Assembly (NCBI GenBank): GCA_964410625.1
Contig: CAYPHY010000052.1
Span: 1 to 35,494 of the forward strand
Reading direction: 5' to 3'
DNA: 35,494 nucleotides
From: CAYPHY01 sp964410625
GTDB lineage: Bacteria; Chloroflexota; Anaerolineae; Promineifilales; Promineifilaceae
Part shown: positions 1 through 8,066 of the stretch, one piece after another
Position numbering within the stretch: position 1 is the stretch's first letter
How the letters are laid out: every line of letters begins with the position of its first letter
Notes under the pieces: generated by a model
The model's database searches: none
Told to the model about the DNA's origin: nothing
Seen by the model: only the letters and a program-made list of their open reading frames with translations
Program-made: the position numbers and the translations under genes

Positions 1-34
1 CGGCAGGGCTTTCCCAATTGGGAAAGCCCTGCCG
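1..34. terminator. 34-bp perfect palindrome, probable terminator of an upstream gene
   Basis: The first 34 bases equal their own reverse complement, so RNA from either strand could fold into a 15-16 bp GC-rich stem with a tiny AATT turn. It is followed by CTTTCT rather than a long T run. It most likely ends a gene that lies left of the window. It could also be a mobile palindromic repeat unit. Confidence 0.55.
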
Positions 35-139
35 CTTTCTAGGAGAGAAAAGTGCCTCGCGCACCCCGGCTTGCTACTAAATTAGGAGCAATGTACCGCT
101 TAAAACCCCTTTGTAACGCCGATTTCACGTAATTAGGGG

Positions 140-168
140 TAGACAAGAGCCAATAAACTCTATATAAT
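140..168 (+). promoter_or_regulatory. sigma70-type promoter of the small membrane protein gene
   Basis: TAGACA at 140-145 and a perfect TATAAT at 163-168 are separated by exactly 17 bases. The predicted start near 175 would give a leader of about 108 nt before the ATG at 283. The gene also has its own terminator, so it looks monocistronic. Confidence 0.6.
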
Positions 169-282
169 ACCGCCATCTTTTAAGAACTGTAGGTATTTCT
201 TATTGTATCGGTAGAACCTTACAGTCAAACTTACGAAGTGGGGCAAGCAGTGGGAGCCACCACTGTAGCGGAGGCAAGTAAC

Positions 283-462
283 ATGACCCTCGTAATCACC
301 TTCTTAGCAGCGTCTGTATTCAGTTCTATTTTGGTTGTAGCGGCCGGAATGCTCTCTTCGCGTGCTAATCGCCGCGCCAAGTTTGTGGAAACCTTTGCCC
401 ATCGTTATACGCTTGAGACGGTAGAGCAGACCCCGCAACCGCTTGCCGAAGCGATTGACTAA
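283..462 (+). CDS. Small single-pass membrane protein, unknown function (59 aa)
   Basis: I do not recognise this protein. The ATG at 283 is chosen because GGAGG at 270-274 sits 8 bases upstream; a GTG at 238 would extend it by 15 residues but has no comparable site. Residues 2-22 form one hydrophobic helix starting MTLVITFLAAS. After it comes an Arg/Lys-rich stretch (SSRANRRAK), which by the positive-inside rule puts the C-terminus in the cytoplasm. The last 25 residues are polar and acidic. It has a good promoter at 140-168 and a strong terminator at 580-602, so it is probably a real single gene rather than a chance frame. Confidence 0.6.
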   Translation: MTLVITFLAASVFSSILVVAAGMLSSRANRRAKFVETFAHRYTLETVEQTPQPLAEAID

Positions 463-579
463 TTGCTTTAAGCACGCTTGCTCTTGCGTTGAAATAGGCG
501 ACATCACTTATCCTGACCAACTTGATGTCGTTATCTACTTTCGGGTTCGCTAACCACGCCCGACCATACCTCTAAAATA

Positions 580-602
580 AAACCGCCATTTCATGGCGGT
601 TT
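580..602. terminator. Bidirectional rho-independent terminator
   Basis: AAACCGCCAT and ATGGCGGTTT form a perfect 10-bp stem around a TTC loop, followed by further T residues to 607. On the opposite strand the stem is followed by TTTTATTTTA, so it can also end the minus-strand copper cluster that stops at 651. Confidence 0.85.
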
Positions 603-650
603 TTTTATTTCACCAAAACCAAAAGAGACCCATAACCCATAACCCAATCT

Positions 651-2381
651 CTAGTCTCCAATCTCCAATCTCTCTTCTCCCCCCTCTCCCGCGACAACCG
701 TAAACACATTAACCACATCATCAAAACCGGCCGCGCGAAGGATAACCTGAATGTCCCACTCTCCGGCGACACTCAGATAAGCGCCTCTCGCGGTGTAGCG
801 GGCAACGGCCGATCCCACGGCCGACTGCTCCGTTGCCACCTCCGTCGTCCCCATCTCCTCCCCGGCGGCCGACAGCCGCAAGACGACCTGTGGCACAACC
901 GTTTCAATCCCCGGCCGCTGGTCAACCACATCCACTGCAAACTCATTATCCCCCACTTGCAGCGGCGCAACGCGCAACGTTAGCCCCACGTTATCCTGGC
1001 GGTAAGTTTCTACAAAGCCCTGGCGACGCCCCGCCTCCAACGCTTCTTGCGCGGGCGAAACACCCATCAACACCCCCACCGCCAGCAGCAAAAGCAGCCC
1101 AAGCGCCATTTCCAGGCGCACGGTGCGCCGCAGCCAGCCCAATATCTGCTGTCCCGCCCCCGCTAATCGCGGCGAAAGGACCAGCAAGTTAACCGCCCCA
1201 AATGCGAGCAGAATCGCAAACAGAACGCTTTTGGTCGTGACCATCCGGCCGTAGGTGGTCGCCCACAGCGCTTCCAGCGTACGCACATGGATGATTGCGC
1301 TATATAGGCCGCTCAGGCTGAGGGTCAGGACGCTGAACAATGCGAGGCGGGAGAAGTGTGGGACCAACGCCCGCCGGATGTCCAGTTCAAGCAAGCCAGG
1401 ACGCAGCAGCAACGCCAGCGCCAATAGCCCGCCCATCCATGCCGCCATAGCCAACAGATGTAGCCAATCTATGATGGTCGCCACAATCCACTGGCTGCCG
1501 CCCAACGCGGCATTATGGCTATGCAGGCTGAAGGTGAGCAAGAGCGCTCCCGCCAATCCCGCCGCCGCCCACCACAACGGCCGCGCTCGCGACAAAACAG
1601 GCAAACGCCGCACCAACCAAAAGAGAACGGCCGCCAGCAACAGCCGCAACGCCAACAGCAAGCCATTGCGCCCGGCAAAGACGGCCGCCAGCCAATTTTC
1701 CGGGCTGTTTTGAATTGCCTGGTTCAGCGCAAAGCCCAATGTGCCAATGGCCGCTGCTGCCAGTCCAATTTGTGACACCCGGCGCAGCAAACCGGTCACC
1801 CGCTCGTCGGCCGCGGCCGACGGCGCGAGCAAACGGCGTCGGGTGGGCAGCCACACCAACAGCCCAAACAACAACGGCCCCAAAGCCACAGCGACCGTGA
1901 TATAGTTGGCATAGCGAAAGAAGGTATCGAGTGCTGAAGGCCAGAGTGTGGCCGGTTCTGGCGTGCCGGGCGGCGGCAGCAAGGAAGCGGCCGCGCTCTC
2001 CGCGCCAATGGAAAAAGCCACCGTGCCAGAGGTGACATGCCCATCAACGGCCGAGCGCACGTTCCACACTGCGCTATACGTCCCATCAGCCAGTTCCGGG
2101 AGCGAAAAGGTCATTCGTCGGCCGTCGGCCGGATCAATAATCCCATCACCTTCCACAACAATCTCCCCCAGACCATCACGCAGGGTGACGGTTGCCAAAG
2201 TGGGATCAACCGTCTCCGTAAAGTCAAAGCTGATCTCGGCCGGGGCTTCCGCCAGCGAAGCACCCCCACGCGGTTCGGAACTGACCAGGCTGGCATGGGC
2301 CTGGGCAGAGCCAACCCCCAGCAGTAAGCAGAGGAGAAAAAGGCTGGCGATCAGGTTACGTAAAACAGTTTGAATATTCAT
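651..2381 (-). CDS. CopC-CopD fusion copper resistance/uptake membrane protein (576 aa)
   Basis: The protein is a periplasmic CopC copper-binding domain fused to the CopD membrane domain, implying copper handling at the cytoplasmic membrane. The start is the ATG at 2379-2381 (MNIQTVLRN), since it directly precedes a signal peptide; upstream in-frame codons read through a palindromic repeat. Cleavage after GSAQA would leave HASLVSSEP, the usual CopC N-terminus whose first His is a copper ligand. VDGHVTSGTVAF matches the second CopC His region. From about residue 150 to 440 there are roughly eight hydrophobic segments of the CopD type. The last 110 residues form a soluble beta-rich domain resembling YtkA/FixH-like folds. 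It is last in a minus-strand cluster with two other metal-type genes. Family assignment is firm; whether it imports or detoxifies copper is not visible. Confidence 0.88.
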   Translation of the reverse strand: MNIQTVLRNLIASLFLLCLLLGVGSAQAHASLVSSEPRGGASLAEAPAEISFDFTETVDPTLATVTLRDGLGEIVVEGDGIIDPADGRRMTFSLPELADGTYSAVWNVRSAVDGHVTSGTVAFSIGAESAAASLLPPPGTPEPATLWPSALDTFFRYANYITVAVALGPLLFGLLVWLPTRRRLLAPSAAADERVTGLLRRVSQIGLAAAAIGTLGFALNQAIQNSPENWLAAVFAGRNGLLLALRLLLAAVLFWLVRRLPVLSRARPLWWAAAGLAGALLLTFSLHSHNAALGGSQWIVATIIDWLHLLAMAAWMGGLLALALLLRPGLLELDIRRALVPHFSRLALFSVLTLSLSGLYSAIIHVRTLEALWATTYGRMVTTKSVLFAILLAFGAVNLLVLSPRLAGAGQQILGWLRRTVRLEMALGLLLLLAVGVLMGVSPAQEALEAGRRQGFVETYRQDNVGLTLRVAPLQVGDNEFAVDVVDQRPGIETVVPQVVLRLSAAGEEMGTTEVATEQSAVGSAVARYTARGAYLSVAGEWDIQVILRAAGFDDVVNVFTVVAGEGGEERLEIGD

Positions 2382-2395
2382 CAGCAAACAGGTCT

Positions 2396-2459
2396 GTAGG
2401 GGCAGGTCTTGTGCCTGCCCTGAATAATCACATTGGGCAGGCACAAGACCTGCCCCTAC
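2396..2459. repeat. Perfect long inverted repeat (25-bp arms, 14-nt loop)
   Basis: The arm at 2396-2420 (GTAGGGGCAGGTCTTGTGCC and five more bases) is exactly complementary to 2435-2459. It sits between the YtkA-like gene and copCD, where its RNA would form a very stable hairpin within the cluster transcript. Confidence 0.85.
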
Positions 2460-2474
2460 TGAACAACTACATCA

Positions 2475-2499
2475 GGGCAACCACAAGGGTTGCCCCTAC
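2475..2499. repeat. Short palindrome related to the adjacent repeat
   Basis: GGGCAACC and GGTTGCCC pair around ACAAG-type central bases and end in CCCTAC, the same end as the repeat at 2396-2459. It is a diverged member of the same GGGGC...GCCCCTAC family, placed just past the stop of the upstream gene. Confidence 0.6.
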
Positions 2500-2512
2500 A
2501 AACCACTGTCTG

Positions 2513-3148
2513 TTAGGAAGAACGGGAGGCCGAGGGCATAGACGCGGCCGTTGCTCGCTGGCGGCCGTTACGCATTCCCAGCACACCAATCACCGTACCC
2601 ACCAAACCCAGCACCAATCCGGCAATGCCCAGTAGGGTCGCTGTGCGGGCGGAGGCAGCGGCGGCGGCAGCGGTCGCTTGCAGTTCGGTCGCTGTCGGTT
2701 CGGCCGCGGGGAAGGAAACTTCTGCCTTTGCTCGCACCGGGCTGAAGGTATCCGGCCCGCTGGTCATCGAAACATCCACCGGCGTTCCTTCAATCTCCCC
2801 CCAGATATGCCAGGTATAGTCTCCCGCCTCCGTCGGTAAGACATTGGTGGTATACGCCCCTTCCTCGCCAAAAGCGGCGCGTAACTGCAACGCTTGCGTC
2901 GCGCTGCCACGAATAATCTCCACCTGGAGCGTCTCTTCCAATCCCGTCACCGGTTCCCCCGTTTCATGGTGGGTGACGAAGAGATCAAGCCCATTGGGTT
3001 CACCCTGATAAGCCGGCTCATTGCTAAAGCCAACTACCAATTCATAGTCGCCCACCGCAATATGTCCATGAGCAAATGTGATCGCGTGTAGGGACAAGGC
3101 CAGGGCAAAGGCCACCACCAATGCCACCGGCAAATGATAACGTTTCAT
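2513..3148 (-). CDS. Secreted YtkA-like protein with C-terminal membrane anchor (211 aa)
   Basis: The ATG at 3148 is preceded by GGAGT at 8 bases, which fixes the start at MKRYHLPVAL. A signal peptide spans about residues 1-27, with the mature protein beginning near HGHIAVGDYEL. The body (about 28-140) is a single beta-sandwich resembling YtkA-like domains that accompany CopC/CopD proteins (GEPVTGLEETLQVEII, GDYTWHIWGEIEG). An Ala/Thr-rich linker leads to a C-terminal helix (about 172-195) and a basic tail, so it is probably anchored with its domain outside. Its position between a His-rich membrane protein and CopCD suggests a role in extracytoplasmic metal handling; direct metal ligands beyond the N-terminal HGH are not obvious. 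Confidence 0.75.
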   Translation of the reverse strand: MKRYHLPVALVVAFALALSLHAITFAHGHIAVGDYELVVGFSNEPAYQGEPNGLDLFVTHHETGEPVTGLEETLQVEIIRGSATQALQLRAAFGEEGAYTTNVLPTEAGDYTWHIWGEIEGTPVDVSMTSGPDTFSPVRAKAEVSFPAAEPTATELQATAAAAAASARTATLLGIAGLVLGLVGTVIGVLGMRNGRQRATAASMPSASRSS

Positions 3149-3241
3149 GATCAATACTCCTTCAATCAATAGGTATGCACTCACCTCCCAGCAAACCTGG
3201 GAAGGCCATATTATTGTTTTTGCGAACAGTGGTATGAAAGG

Positions 3242-3673
3242 TTATGCCCCCTGTGGAGGCTTATCAAGCGGAGGGATAAATAACAACTTACGGCTCAAAC
3301 CGGCCTCATCTAGCGCGAAGCAAAGCGTCGCTGTGAAAAACAACAGTCCGCTCATTGGCAAGACAAAAGCCCATCCCTGACCCAATGTTTCCCTGCTGGG
3401 CAAGAAAATGGTCTGCGCTTCCACACAAGAGGCGGCCGTTTCGTGGTGATGATGCCCATTGCCGTGATGGTCGCCACCATGATGATGATCAAGATCGACT
3501 TCGCCCAAATAAAGATGGCCGTGGCCGGGCTGCCGTGCGGCAAAATCGCGATCAAACCACGTCCCGCAAAGGGGCAAGAATACGGCCGCCACCATCAACA
3601 AGTGGACGATAGTGGTTAAGTAGGCGATGGCACGCCGGTAATCTTGACGGGTGAAGCGATTGGCAAACAACAC
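3242..3673 (-). CDS. Histidine-rich two-helix membrane protein (143 aa)
   Basis: The gene starts at a GTG (3671-3673) and opens the copper-type cluster. Two hydrophobic helices (about residues 18-36 and 98-118) flank an outward loop dense in histidine, including DLDHHHGGDHHGNGHHHH and a nearby Cys. Such loops bind soft or borderline metals such as copper, zinc or nickel, but the sequence does not say which. I do not recognise a named family. The cluster order (this gene, YtkA-like, CopC-CopD) and same-strand spacing under 150 bases support co-expression. No clear promoter was identified upstream. Confidence 0.7.
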   Translation of the reverse strand: MLFANRFTRQDYRRAIAYLTTIVHLLMVAAVFLPLCGTWFDRDFAARQPGHGHLYLGEVDLDHHHGGDHHGNGHHHHETAASCVEAQTIFLPSRETLGQGWAFVLPMSGLLFFTATLCFALDEAGLSRKLLFIPPLDKPPQGA

Positions 3674-3987
3674 AGTAAGCTTATTCTATCATGGCAGATC
3701 TCTAAAGACATCTTCCAAGGTATGACAAATGATAGAGTTGGTTAGATGATAAGAAACCGGGCTTCTGCGTCAGGCCTTGGCGGCTCCGCGGGAGAAAACA
3801 GAAACCCGGTTTCCCCCTACAGCTACTAAATAGTACGCAGCCAGCGGCAAAATAGATTTATGAGATGCACAACGGCCGCAAATGTGATAAACATCGGCTC
3901 ATTTGGCGCGAATGACCACCACAAAGGGATGAAATTCTATTCGGGTTAATTCACGTAATTCGTTGCTATTTTCAAGGGGACATTCCC
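3674..3987. other. Gene-free gap with an imperfect palindrome (3751-3813)
   Basis: This divergent gap separates the copper cluster from the methyltransferase gene. Arms at about 3752-3766 and 3800-3813 (GAAACCGGGCTTCTG against its complement, one mismatch) form a hairpin with a 33-nt loop. The same AGAAACCGGGTTTCT family recurs at 9120-9181. Nothing else coding was seen. Confidence 0.6.
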
Positions 3988-4785
3988 ATGGGTGAACAAT
4001 CTCTAAAAACAACCATTCGTGAGCAATTCGGGGCCAACGCCGCCGCCTATACGACCAGTGTCGTCCATGCCAAAGGCGCAAGCCTGCAACGGCTGGTCGA
4101 GTTAGCACGGCCGCAACCCGACTGGCAAGCCCTCGACATCGCCACCGGAACAGGCCACACCGCGCTCGCCTTCGCCCCCTTCGTCGCCCACGTCACCGCC
4201 ACCGACATCACACCCGAAATGCTGGCTGAAGGAGCGCAACTGGCGGCCGAACGCGGCGTCCATAACATCACCTTCGAGACCGCCGACGCGGAAGCCCTAC
4301 CCTATGAAGACGGCCGCTTCCACCTCGTCACCTGCCGCATCGCCCCCCATCACTTTCCCAACGTGGCCGCATTTGTGCAGGAGTCGGCGCGTGTCTTGCG
4401 GCCGGGCGGGGTTTTTGCGCTGGTAGACAACGTGGTCCCCGGCAGTCGCTTGCACGGCAAAAAGGCCGACCGGCTGCGCGAGGCGGGGGCCTATATCAAC
4501 GCCTTTGAGAAGTTGCGCGACCCCAGCCACGGCCGTTGCCTCAGCCAGGAGGAGTGGGTTGATTTAATCGTCGCCGCCGGTTTACAAATTGAACACCAGG
4601 AAACGCTGTGGAAAGAAATCCCCTTCGAGAAGTGGGCCGCCCGCCATACGGCCGAGATGCGCACCCGCTTGAAGGTGATGGTGCTGCAAGCGCCGGAAGT
4701 AGCGGCCGAATTCTTTTCCCCCCAACAAACAGGCGACGCCCTCACCTTCCGCCTCCAGGAAGGCCTCTTCATCGCCCGCCGCTAA
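3988..4785 (+). CDS. Class I SAM-dependent methyltransferase, UbiE/YcgJ-like (265 aa)
   Basis: AAGGGGA at 3974-3980 lies 7 bases before the ATG. The Rossmann-type methyltransferase core is clear: motif I ALDIATGTGHTALAFAP (about residues 48-64), the acidic strand-2 end TATDITPEM, FETADAEALPYED around motif II-III, and RVLRPGGVFALVDN (about 137-150). The C-terminal part (WVDLIVAAGLQIEHQET) is the usual substrate-side region. The family includes ubiquinone/menaquinone and small-molecule methyltransferases; the substrate cannot be read from the sequence. It stands alone between two divergent or convergent neighbours and is flanked by a palindrome at 4796-4862. Confidence 0.85.
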   Translation: MGEQSLKTTIREQFGANAAAYTTSVVHAKGASLQRLVELARPQPDWQALDIATGTGHTALAFAPFVAHVTATDITPEMLAEGAQLAAERGVHNITFETADAEALPYEDGRFHLVTCRIAPHHFPNVAAFVQESARVLRPGGVFALVDNVVPGSRLHGKKADRLREAGAYINAFEKLRDPSHGRCLSQEEWVDLIVAAGLQIEHQETLWKEIPFEKWAARHTAEMRTRLKVMVLQAPEVAAEFFSPQQTGDALTFRLQEGLFIARR

Positions 4786-4795
4786 TGCTTATTTT

Positions 4796-4862
4796 TGCAA
4801 CGAATTAACACGAATTTACTCGAATAGATTTAATTCGCGTTCATTCGCGTTAATACGTTGCA
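4796..4862. repeat. Imperfect inverted repeat of the ATTCGTGTTAATTCG type
   Basis: TGCAACG at 4796-4802 pairs with CGTTGCA at 4856-4862, and the interior AACACGAAT and ATTCGCGTT stretches continue the pairing with mismatches. It lies between convergent genes and could act as a terminator. Confidence 0.6.
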
Positions 4863-4869
4863 GAAAATC

Positions 4870-5064
4870 TTACCGCTGCCGCATCCAGCGTGCCATCCCG
4901 ATGATCAGCACAATCGCCACCACCACCATCACCCAGCCAACCGCGCCGGGCAACAAGACCGCATGTTCCAGCGGGTCTTCCTGCGCGGCCGCCGGGAGGA
5001 TTGTGAGCAGTAAGCAGTAGGCAGTCAACAAGAAAACCGTCGTCCGTCTCATCAATTTACTCAT
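4870..5064 (-). CDS. Small exported membrane protein, unknown function (64 aa)
   Basis: The second in-frame ATG (5064) is preferred over 5079 because AAGGG lies 7 bases before it. The product has an N-terminal basic region, a hydrophobic segment ending PAAAQ (probable signal peptide), a short polar stretch EDPLEH, then one helix (GWVMVVVAIVLIIGMARW) and a basic end. I do not recognise a family. The signal-peptide core TAYCLLLT is encoded by a CTGCCTACTGCTTACTG-type word that also occurs in the signal peptide of the divergent peptidase gene, which raises the possibility that part of the frame is repeat-derived. Confidence 0.45.
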   Translation of the reverse strand: MSKLMRRTTVFLLTAYCLLLTILPAAAQEDPLEHAVLLPGAVGWVMVVVAIVLIIGMARWMRQR

Positions 5065-5086
5065 TCTCTCACCCTTCATGGCTCAT

Positions 5087-5245
5087 TGCCCCCTTGTTCA
5101 TTGTTCATTGCTCCATTGTTCATTGTTCATTGCCCCATTGTCCCATATTGTAGCGCGGGTTGCCAACCCGCGTTACCCTTCTATAAAATCAACCAACCTC
5201 TGAGGTCTGATGAGGTCTGATCGCTTCAGGTAAAGACCTCAGAGC
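5087..5245. repeat. Composite of three repeat families upstream of the peptidase gene
   Basis: From left to right: tandem GTTCATTGTTCATTG words (about 5095-5145); a hairpin at 5152-5175 built on AGCGCGGGTTG and CAACCCGCGTT; and an inverted repeat with ACCTCTGAGGTCT near 5197-5209 and AGACCTCAGAG at 5234-5244. The middle unit shares its GTAGCGCG...CGCGTTAC ends with the hairpin at 18800-18826. Confidence 0.65.
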
Positions 5246-5277
5246 TTTTGACGAACGACAACAACTTAGGAATAACG

Positions 5278-6918
5278 ATGAAGCCAGCCTACTGCTTACT
5301 AACCATTCTCTTGACGCTCCTTTCCATTGGCTGCCAGATGGGGGCAACCGTCCCTACACCCCAGGCGGCCGACAACCCAACGGCAACGGCCGCTGAACCT
5401 CCAGCAGCCGATCCAACTGCAACCAGCGAGCCACCTCCGACGACAACCACCAGCGCAACGGCCGAGGCCACCACCACCTCCAACACCCCGGCTTTGCCCC
5501 CGTCGCCGCTATTTGATTCCGCCTGGGACGACCGCGAACCCTTTCGCGCCGGTTTGATCAGCAGTGAACAGGCTGTCCTCGACGAGTTACCCGGCGCAAC
5601 CGTCTATCACATGAGCCTGGTTATCGGAGAAGAGCTGGATACGGTCAGCGGCCGTCTCGCCCTGCGCTATACCAACCAGGAAGAGGTGCCGCTCGATTTC
5701 GTCTACTTTCACCTCCACCCCAATTTGCTCGGCGGTGTGATTGACATCACCAATCTGATGGTCGATGGGCAAACGGCCGCCCCCGTCCTCGAATCCTTTA
5801 ACGATACCGTAATGCGCGTTCCCTTGCCGCAGCCTCTTGCCCCCGGCGAGCAAACTGTGATCAGCATGGACTTTCTGACCAGCGTGCCGCGCGAGCAAGG
5901 GCCAAATTATGGCATATTTGTCTATGCCGAGGAGATTCTCACCCTGGCCCACTTCTATCCAATGGTCGCCGTCTATGATGATGAGGGGTGGAATATCACG
6001 CCGCCCGATAACGACGGCGACGTAACCTATGGCGATACCAGCTTTTACCTGGTGCAGATCAGCGCCCCGCCAGAGCTGGTTGTCGTTGCCAGTGGAGTGG
6101 AGGTGGCATTGGCGGCGGCCGAACCCGGCACAGGCCAGACCGTCACCTTCGCCGCCGGACCAATGCGCAACTTTTATACGGTGTTGAGCAAACGGTATAC
6201 GGCCGTCAGCCAGCAAGCCGGAGAGACACGCATCACCAGCTATGCACCGGCCGAGTTTGAGGAGGGCGCGGAACTGGCGTTGGAGACGGCCGTCGTCGCC
6301 CTACAAACCTACAGTGAACGCTTCGGCACCTACCCCTTCACCGAACTCGACATCGCCAGCACACCCACATTGGCATTGGGCGTGGAATATCCCGGCACAA
6401 TCGTCAACGCCACTCGCATTTACGACTTTGAAAACAATGCCAGTAGCCTGCCCAATGAAACCCTCCTTGAATCCACCACCGCCCACGAAGTTGCCCACCA
6501 ATGGTTCTATAGCCTGATTGGTAACGACCAGCTTGATGAACCCTGGCTCGACGAGTCCATCACCCAATACGCTACCTACCTCTACTACCTGGACCGCTAT
6601 GGGCCACCAGGAGGGGCGGGTTACACCAGTAATTTTGAGCAACGCTGGGCGCGGGTAGAGATGGCAGAGATACCGATTGGCCTGCCCGTCGCCGCCTACC
6701 AGGGGCCGGAATATGGCTCCATCGTCTACGGCCGTGGCCCCCTCTTCCTCCAGGCCCTCGCCGACACCCTCGGCCAGGAAACCTTCGCCGCCTTCATGCG
6801 CGATTACTTCGCCACCTACCAATGGGGAATTGCCACAACCGAAGGCTTCCGCACTCTGGCCGAACAACATTGCCAATGTGATTTAGAGCAGATTTTTAGC
6901 CAGTGGGTCTATGAATGA
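5278..6918 (+). CDS. M1-family (gluzincin) metallopeptidase, lipoprotein (546 aa)
   Basis: The ATG at 5278 with TAGGA 6 bases upstream starts a lipoprotein signal (MKPAYCLLTILLTLLSIGC); the Cys would be lipidated, followed by a Thr/Pro/Ala-rich linker to about residue 75. The catalytic domain carries HEVAHQWF, with the third zinc ligand Glu in LDEPWLDESITQY 18 residues on, the HEXXH-X18-E signature of M1 aminopeptidases. LGVEYPGTIV stands where the GxMEN exopeptidase loop lies in M1 enzymes, so the canonical Met-Glu-Asn is altered. The N-terminal beta domain (about 100-300) matches the M1 saddle. It should act at the outer face of the membrane on peptides. It is monocistronic. Confidence 0.9.
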   Translation: MKPAYCLLTILLTLLSIGCQMGATVPTPQAADNPTATAAEPPAADPTATSEPPPTTTTSATAEATTTSNTPALPPSPLFDSAWDDREPFRAGLISSEQAVLDELPGATVYHMSLVIGEELDTVSGRLALRYTNQEEVPLDFVYFHLHPNLLGGVIDITNLMVDGQTAAPVLESFNDTVMRVPLPQPLAPGEQTVISMDFLTSVPREQGPNYGIFVYAEEILTLAHFYPMVAVYDDEGWNITPPDNDGDVTYGDTSFYLVQISAPPELVVVASGVEVALAAAEPGTGQTVTFAAGPMRNFYTVLSKRYTAVSQQAGETRITSYAPAEFEEGAELALETAVVALQTYSERFGTYPFTELDIASTPTLALGVEYPGTIVNATRIYDFENNASSLPNETLLESTTAHEVAHQWFYSLIGNDQLDEPWLDESITQYATYLYYLDRYGPPGGAGYTSNFEQRWARVEMAEIPIGLPVAAYQGPEYGSIVYGRGPLFLQALADTLGQETFAAFMRDYFATYQWGIATTEGFRTLAEQHCQCDLEQIFSQWVYE

Positions 6919-6948
6919 TCTAAACAAGCGTGCTATCCAAGTGCAAAA

Positions 6949-6969
6949 TGTCACCTTGATCAGGTGACA
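6949..6969. repeat. Short palindrome TGTCACCT/AGGTGACA
   Basis: A perfect 8-bp stem (6949-6956 with 6962-6969) around a 5-nt loop lies 30 bases after the peptidase stop. There is no following T run, so termination is uncertain. Confidence 0.5.
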
Positions 6970-7131
6970 ACTGTAACTTCCTGTCCCCGTTCTCTGGATT
7001 TTATAATCTTATCATCCCTGGCGACCAACTCTCCGCGCAGTGGCCTGGCTCAACCAGAGCCGGGCGCGAGCGCGTTTAATGAAGCCGCCTAAAACACAGG
7101 CTCGCTGCCGATTCCAACAGGAGGAATCGCG

Positions 7132-7971
7132 ATGAAAACAAAAGCGCTTGTCCCTTTTCTGGTCATTAGCTTTGGCCTGACCTGGGGCCTCGCTGCCCTT
7201 CTCTTGCTCTTCTATGATCCGATCACCGCCATCTTTGGTGAGGTCGGTTACTCCAATCCGTTGTTCATCCTCGCCGTCTACTCCCCCGCCATTGCCGGAA
7301 TCTTCCTCGTCTGGCGGCACTATGGAATGAAAGGCCTCGCCAGCTTCTTTCGGCGGCTAACCCTCTGGCGTACCACTGCGATATGGTGGCTGTTCCTCAT
7401 CGCCGGAATTCCCCTGCTCTTCTACATCAGCGCCGCCTTGCAAGGCCCAATCAGCGACCCGTTCCCATTTTCACCCTGGTACCAAGTTCTGCCTGCATTG
7501 GCGCTGGCGCTGTTCATCGGCCCCATTGAGGAGTTCGGCTGGCGTGGGGTGGCCCTACCCCTGCTACAACGTAGATTTGCCCCCTTCTGGGCGAGCATCA
7601 TTCTCGGTGCTATTTGGGGGATCTGGCACATCCCCGCTTTCCTGATCGGCGGGACGCCACAAAGCGCCTGGGCCTTCGCCCCATACTTCATCGGCGTGAT
7701 CGCCCTTTCCGTCATCCTGACGCCAATATTCAACTCTGCCCGAGGTAGTCTGCTCATCCCCTTTTTGTTTCACTTCCAAACGAACAACCCCCTCTGGCCC
7801 GATGCCCAACCCCTGGATACGCTCTTCTTCGTCTTTTCCGCCATCTTCGTCGTCTGGCTCAAGCGCGAGAAGATCTTCCAGGTCGGGACTGGTGTGACCG
7901 AGGTACTGATGCCAGAGGAGGAGAGCATCATCACCGAGCAGCCAACTGAGCCAACACTCTCACCTGGCTAA
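7132..7971 (+). CDS. CPBP-family intramembrane metalloprotease (279 aa)
   Basis: A strong AGGAGG lies 7 bases before the ATG. The protein is polytopic, with about seven hydrophobic segments. The three CPBP (Abi/Rce1-like) motifs are in order: EEFGWRG near residue 135 (EExxxR glutamates and arginine), WGIWHIPAF near 166 (motif 2 His), and FLFHFQTNN near 209 (motif 3 His/Asn). These residues form the membrane-embedded catalytic site in this family. Bacterial members are linked to prenyl-type processing, bacteriocin self-immunity or unknown roles. The gene stands alone, so no function can be taken from context. The last 25 residues are an acidic tail. Confidence 0.88.
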   Translation: MKTKALVPFLVISFGLTWGLAALLLLFYDPITAIFGEVGYSNPLFILAVYSPAIAGIFLVWRHYGMKGLASFFRRLTLWRTTAIWWLFLIAGIPLLFYISAALQGPISDPFPFSPWYQVLPALALALFIGPIEEFGWRGVALPLLQRRFAPFWASIILGAIWGIWHIPAFLIGGTPQSAWAFAPYFIGVIALSVILTPIFNSARGSLLIPFLFHFQTNNPLWPDAQPLDTLFFVFSAIFVVWLKREKIFQVGTGVTEVLMPEEESIITEQPTEPTLSPG

Positions 7972-8001
7972 CAACTTTCGAGCTAAACACAGTTTCACCC
8001 A

Positions 8002-8048
8002 AACCACAGATGAGCATTTTGCGAATACCCAAATACTCATCTGTGGTT
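8002..8048. terminator. 13-bp stem hairpin between convergent genes
   Basis: AACCACAGATGAG at 8002-8014 is perfectly complementary to CTCATCTGTGGTT at 8036-8048 with a 21-nt loop. It lies between the stops of the CPBP gene and aroQ. It lacks a U tract, so it may be a repeat that happens to block read-through. Confidence 0.5.
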
Positions 8049-8066
8049 AACAACGAACCCAAGTTG

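Noticed and set aside
91..132. ATG-led 13-codon frame preceded by AGGAG
   Set aside because: The spacing of AGGAG to the ATG is only 2 bases and the frame overlaps nothing conserved; it lies upstream of the better promoter at 140-168.
5587..6216. 209-codon frame opposite the M1 peptidase
   Set aside because: Antisense shadow of a gene with a complete catalytic motif set; no ribosome site.
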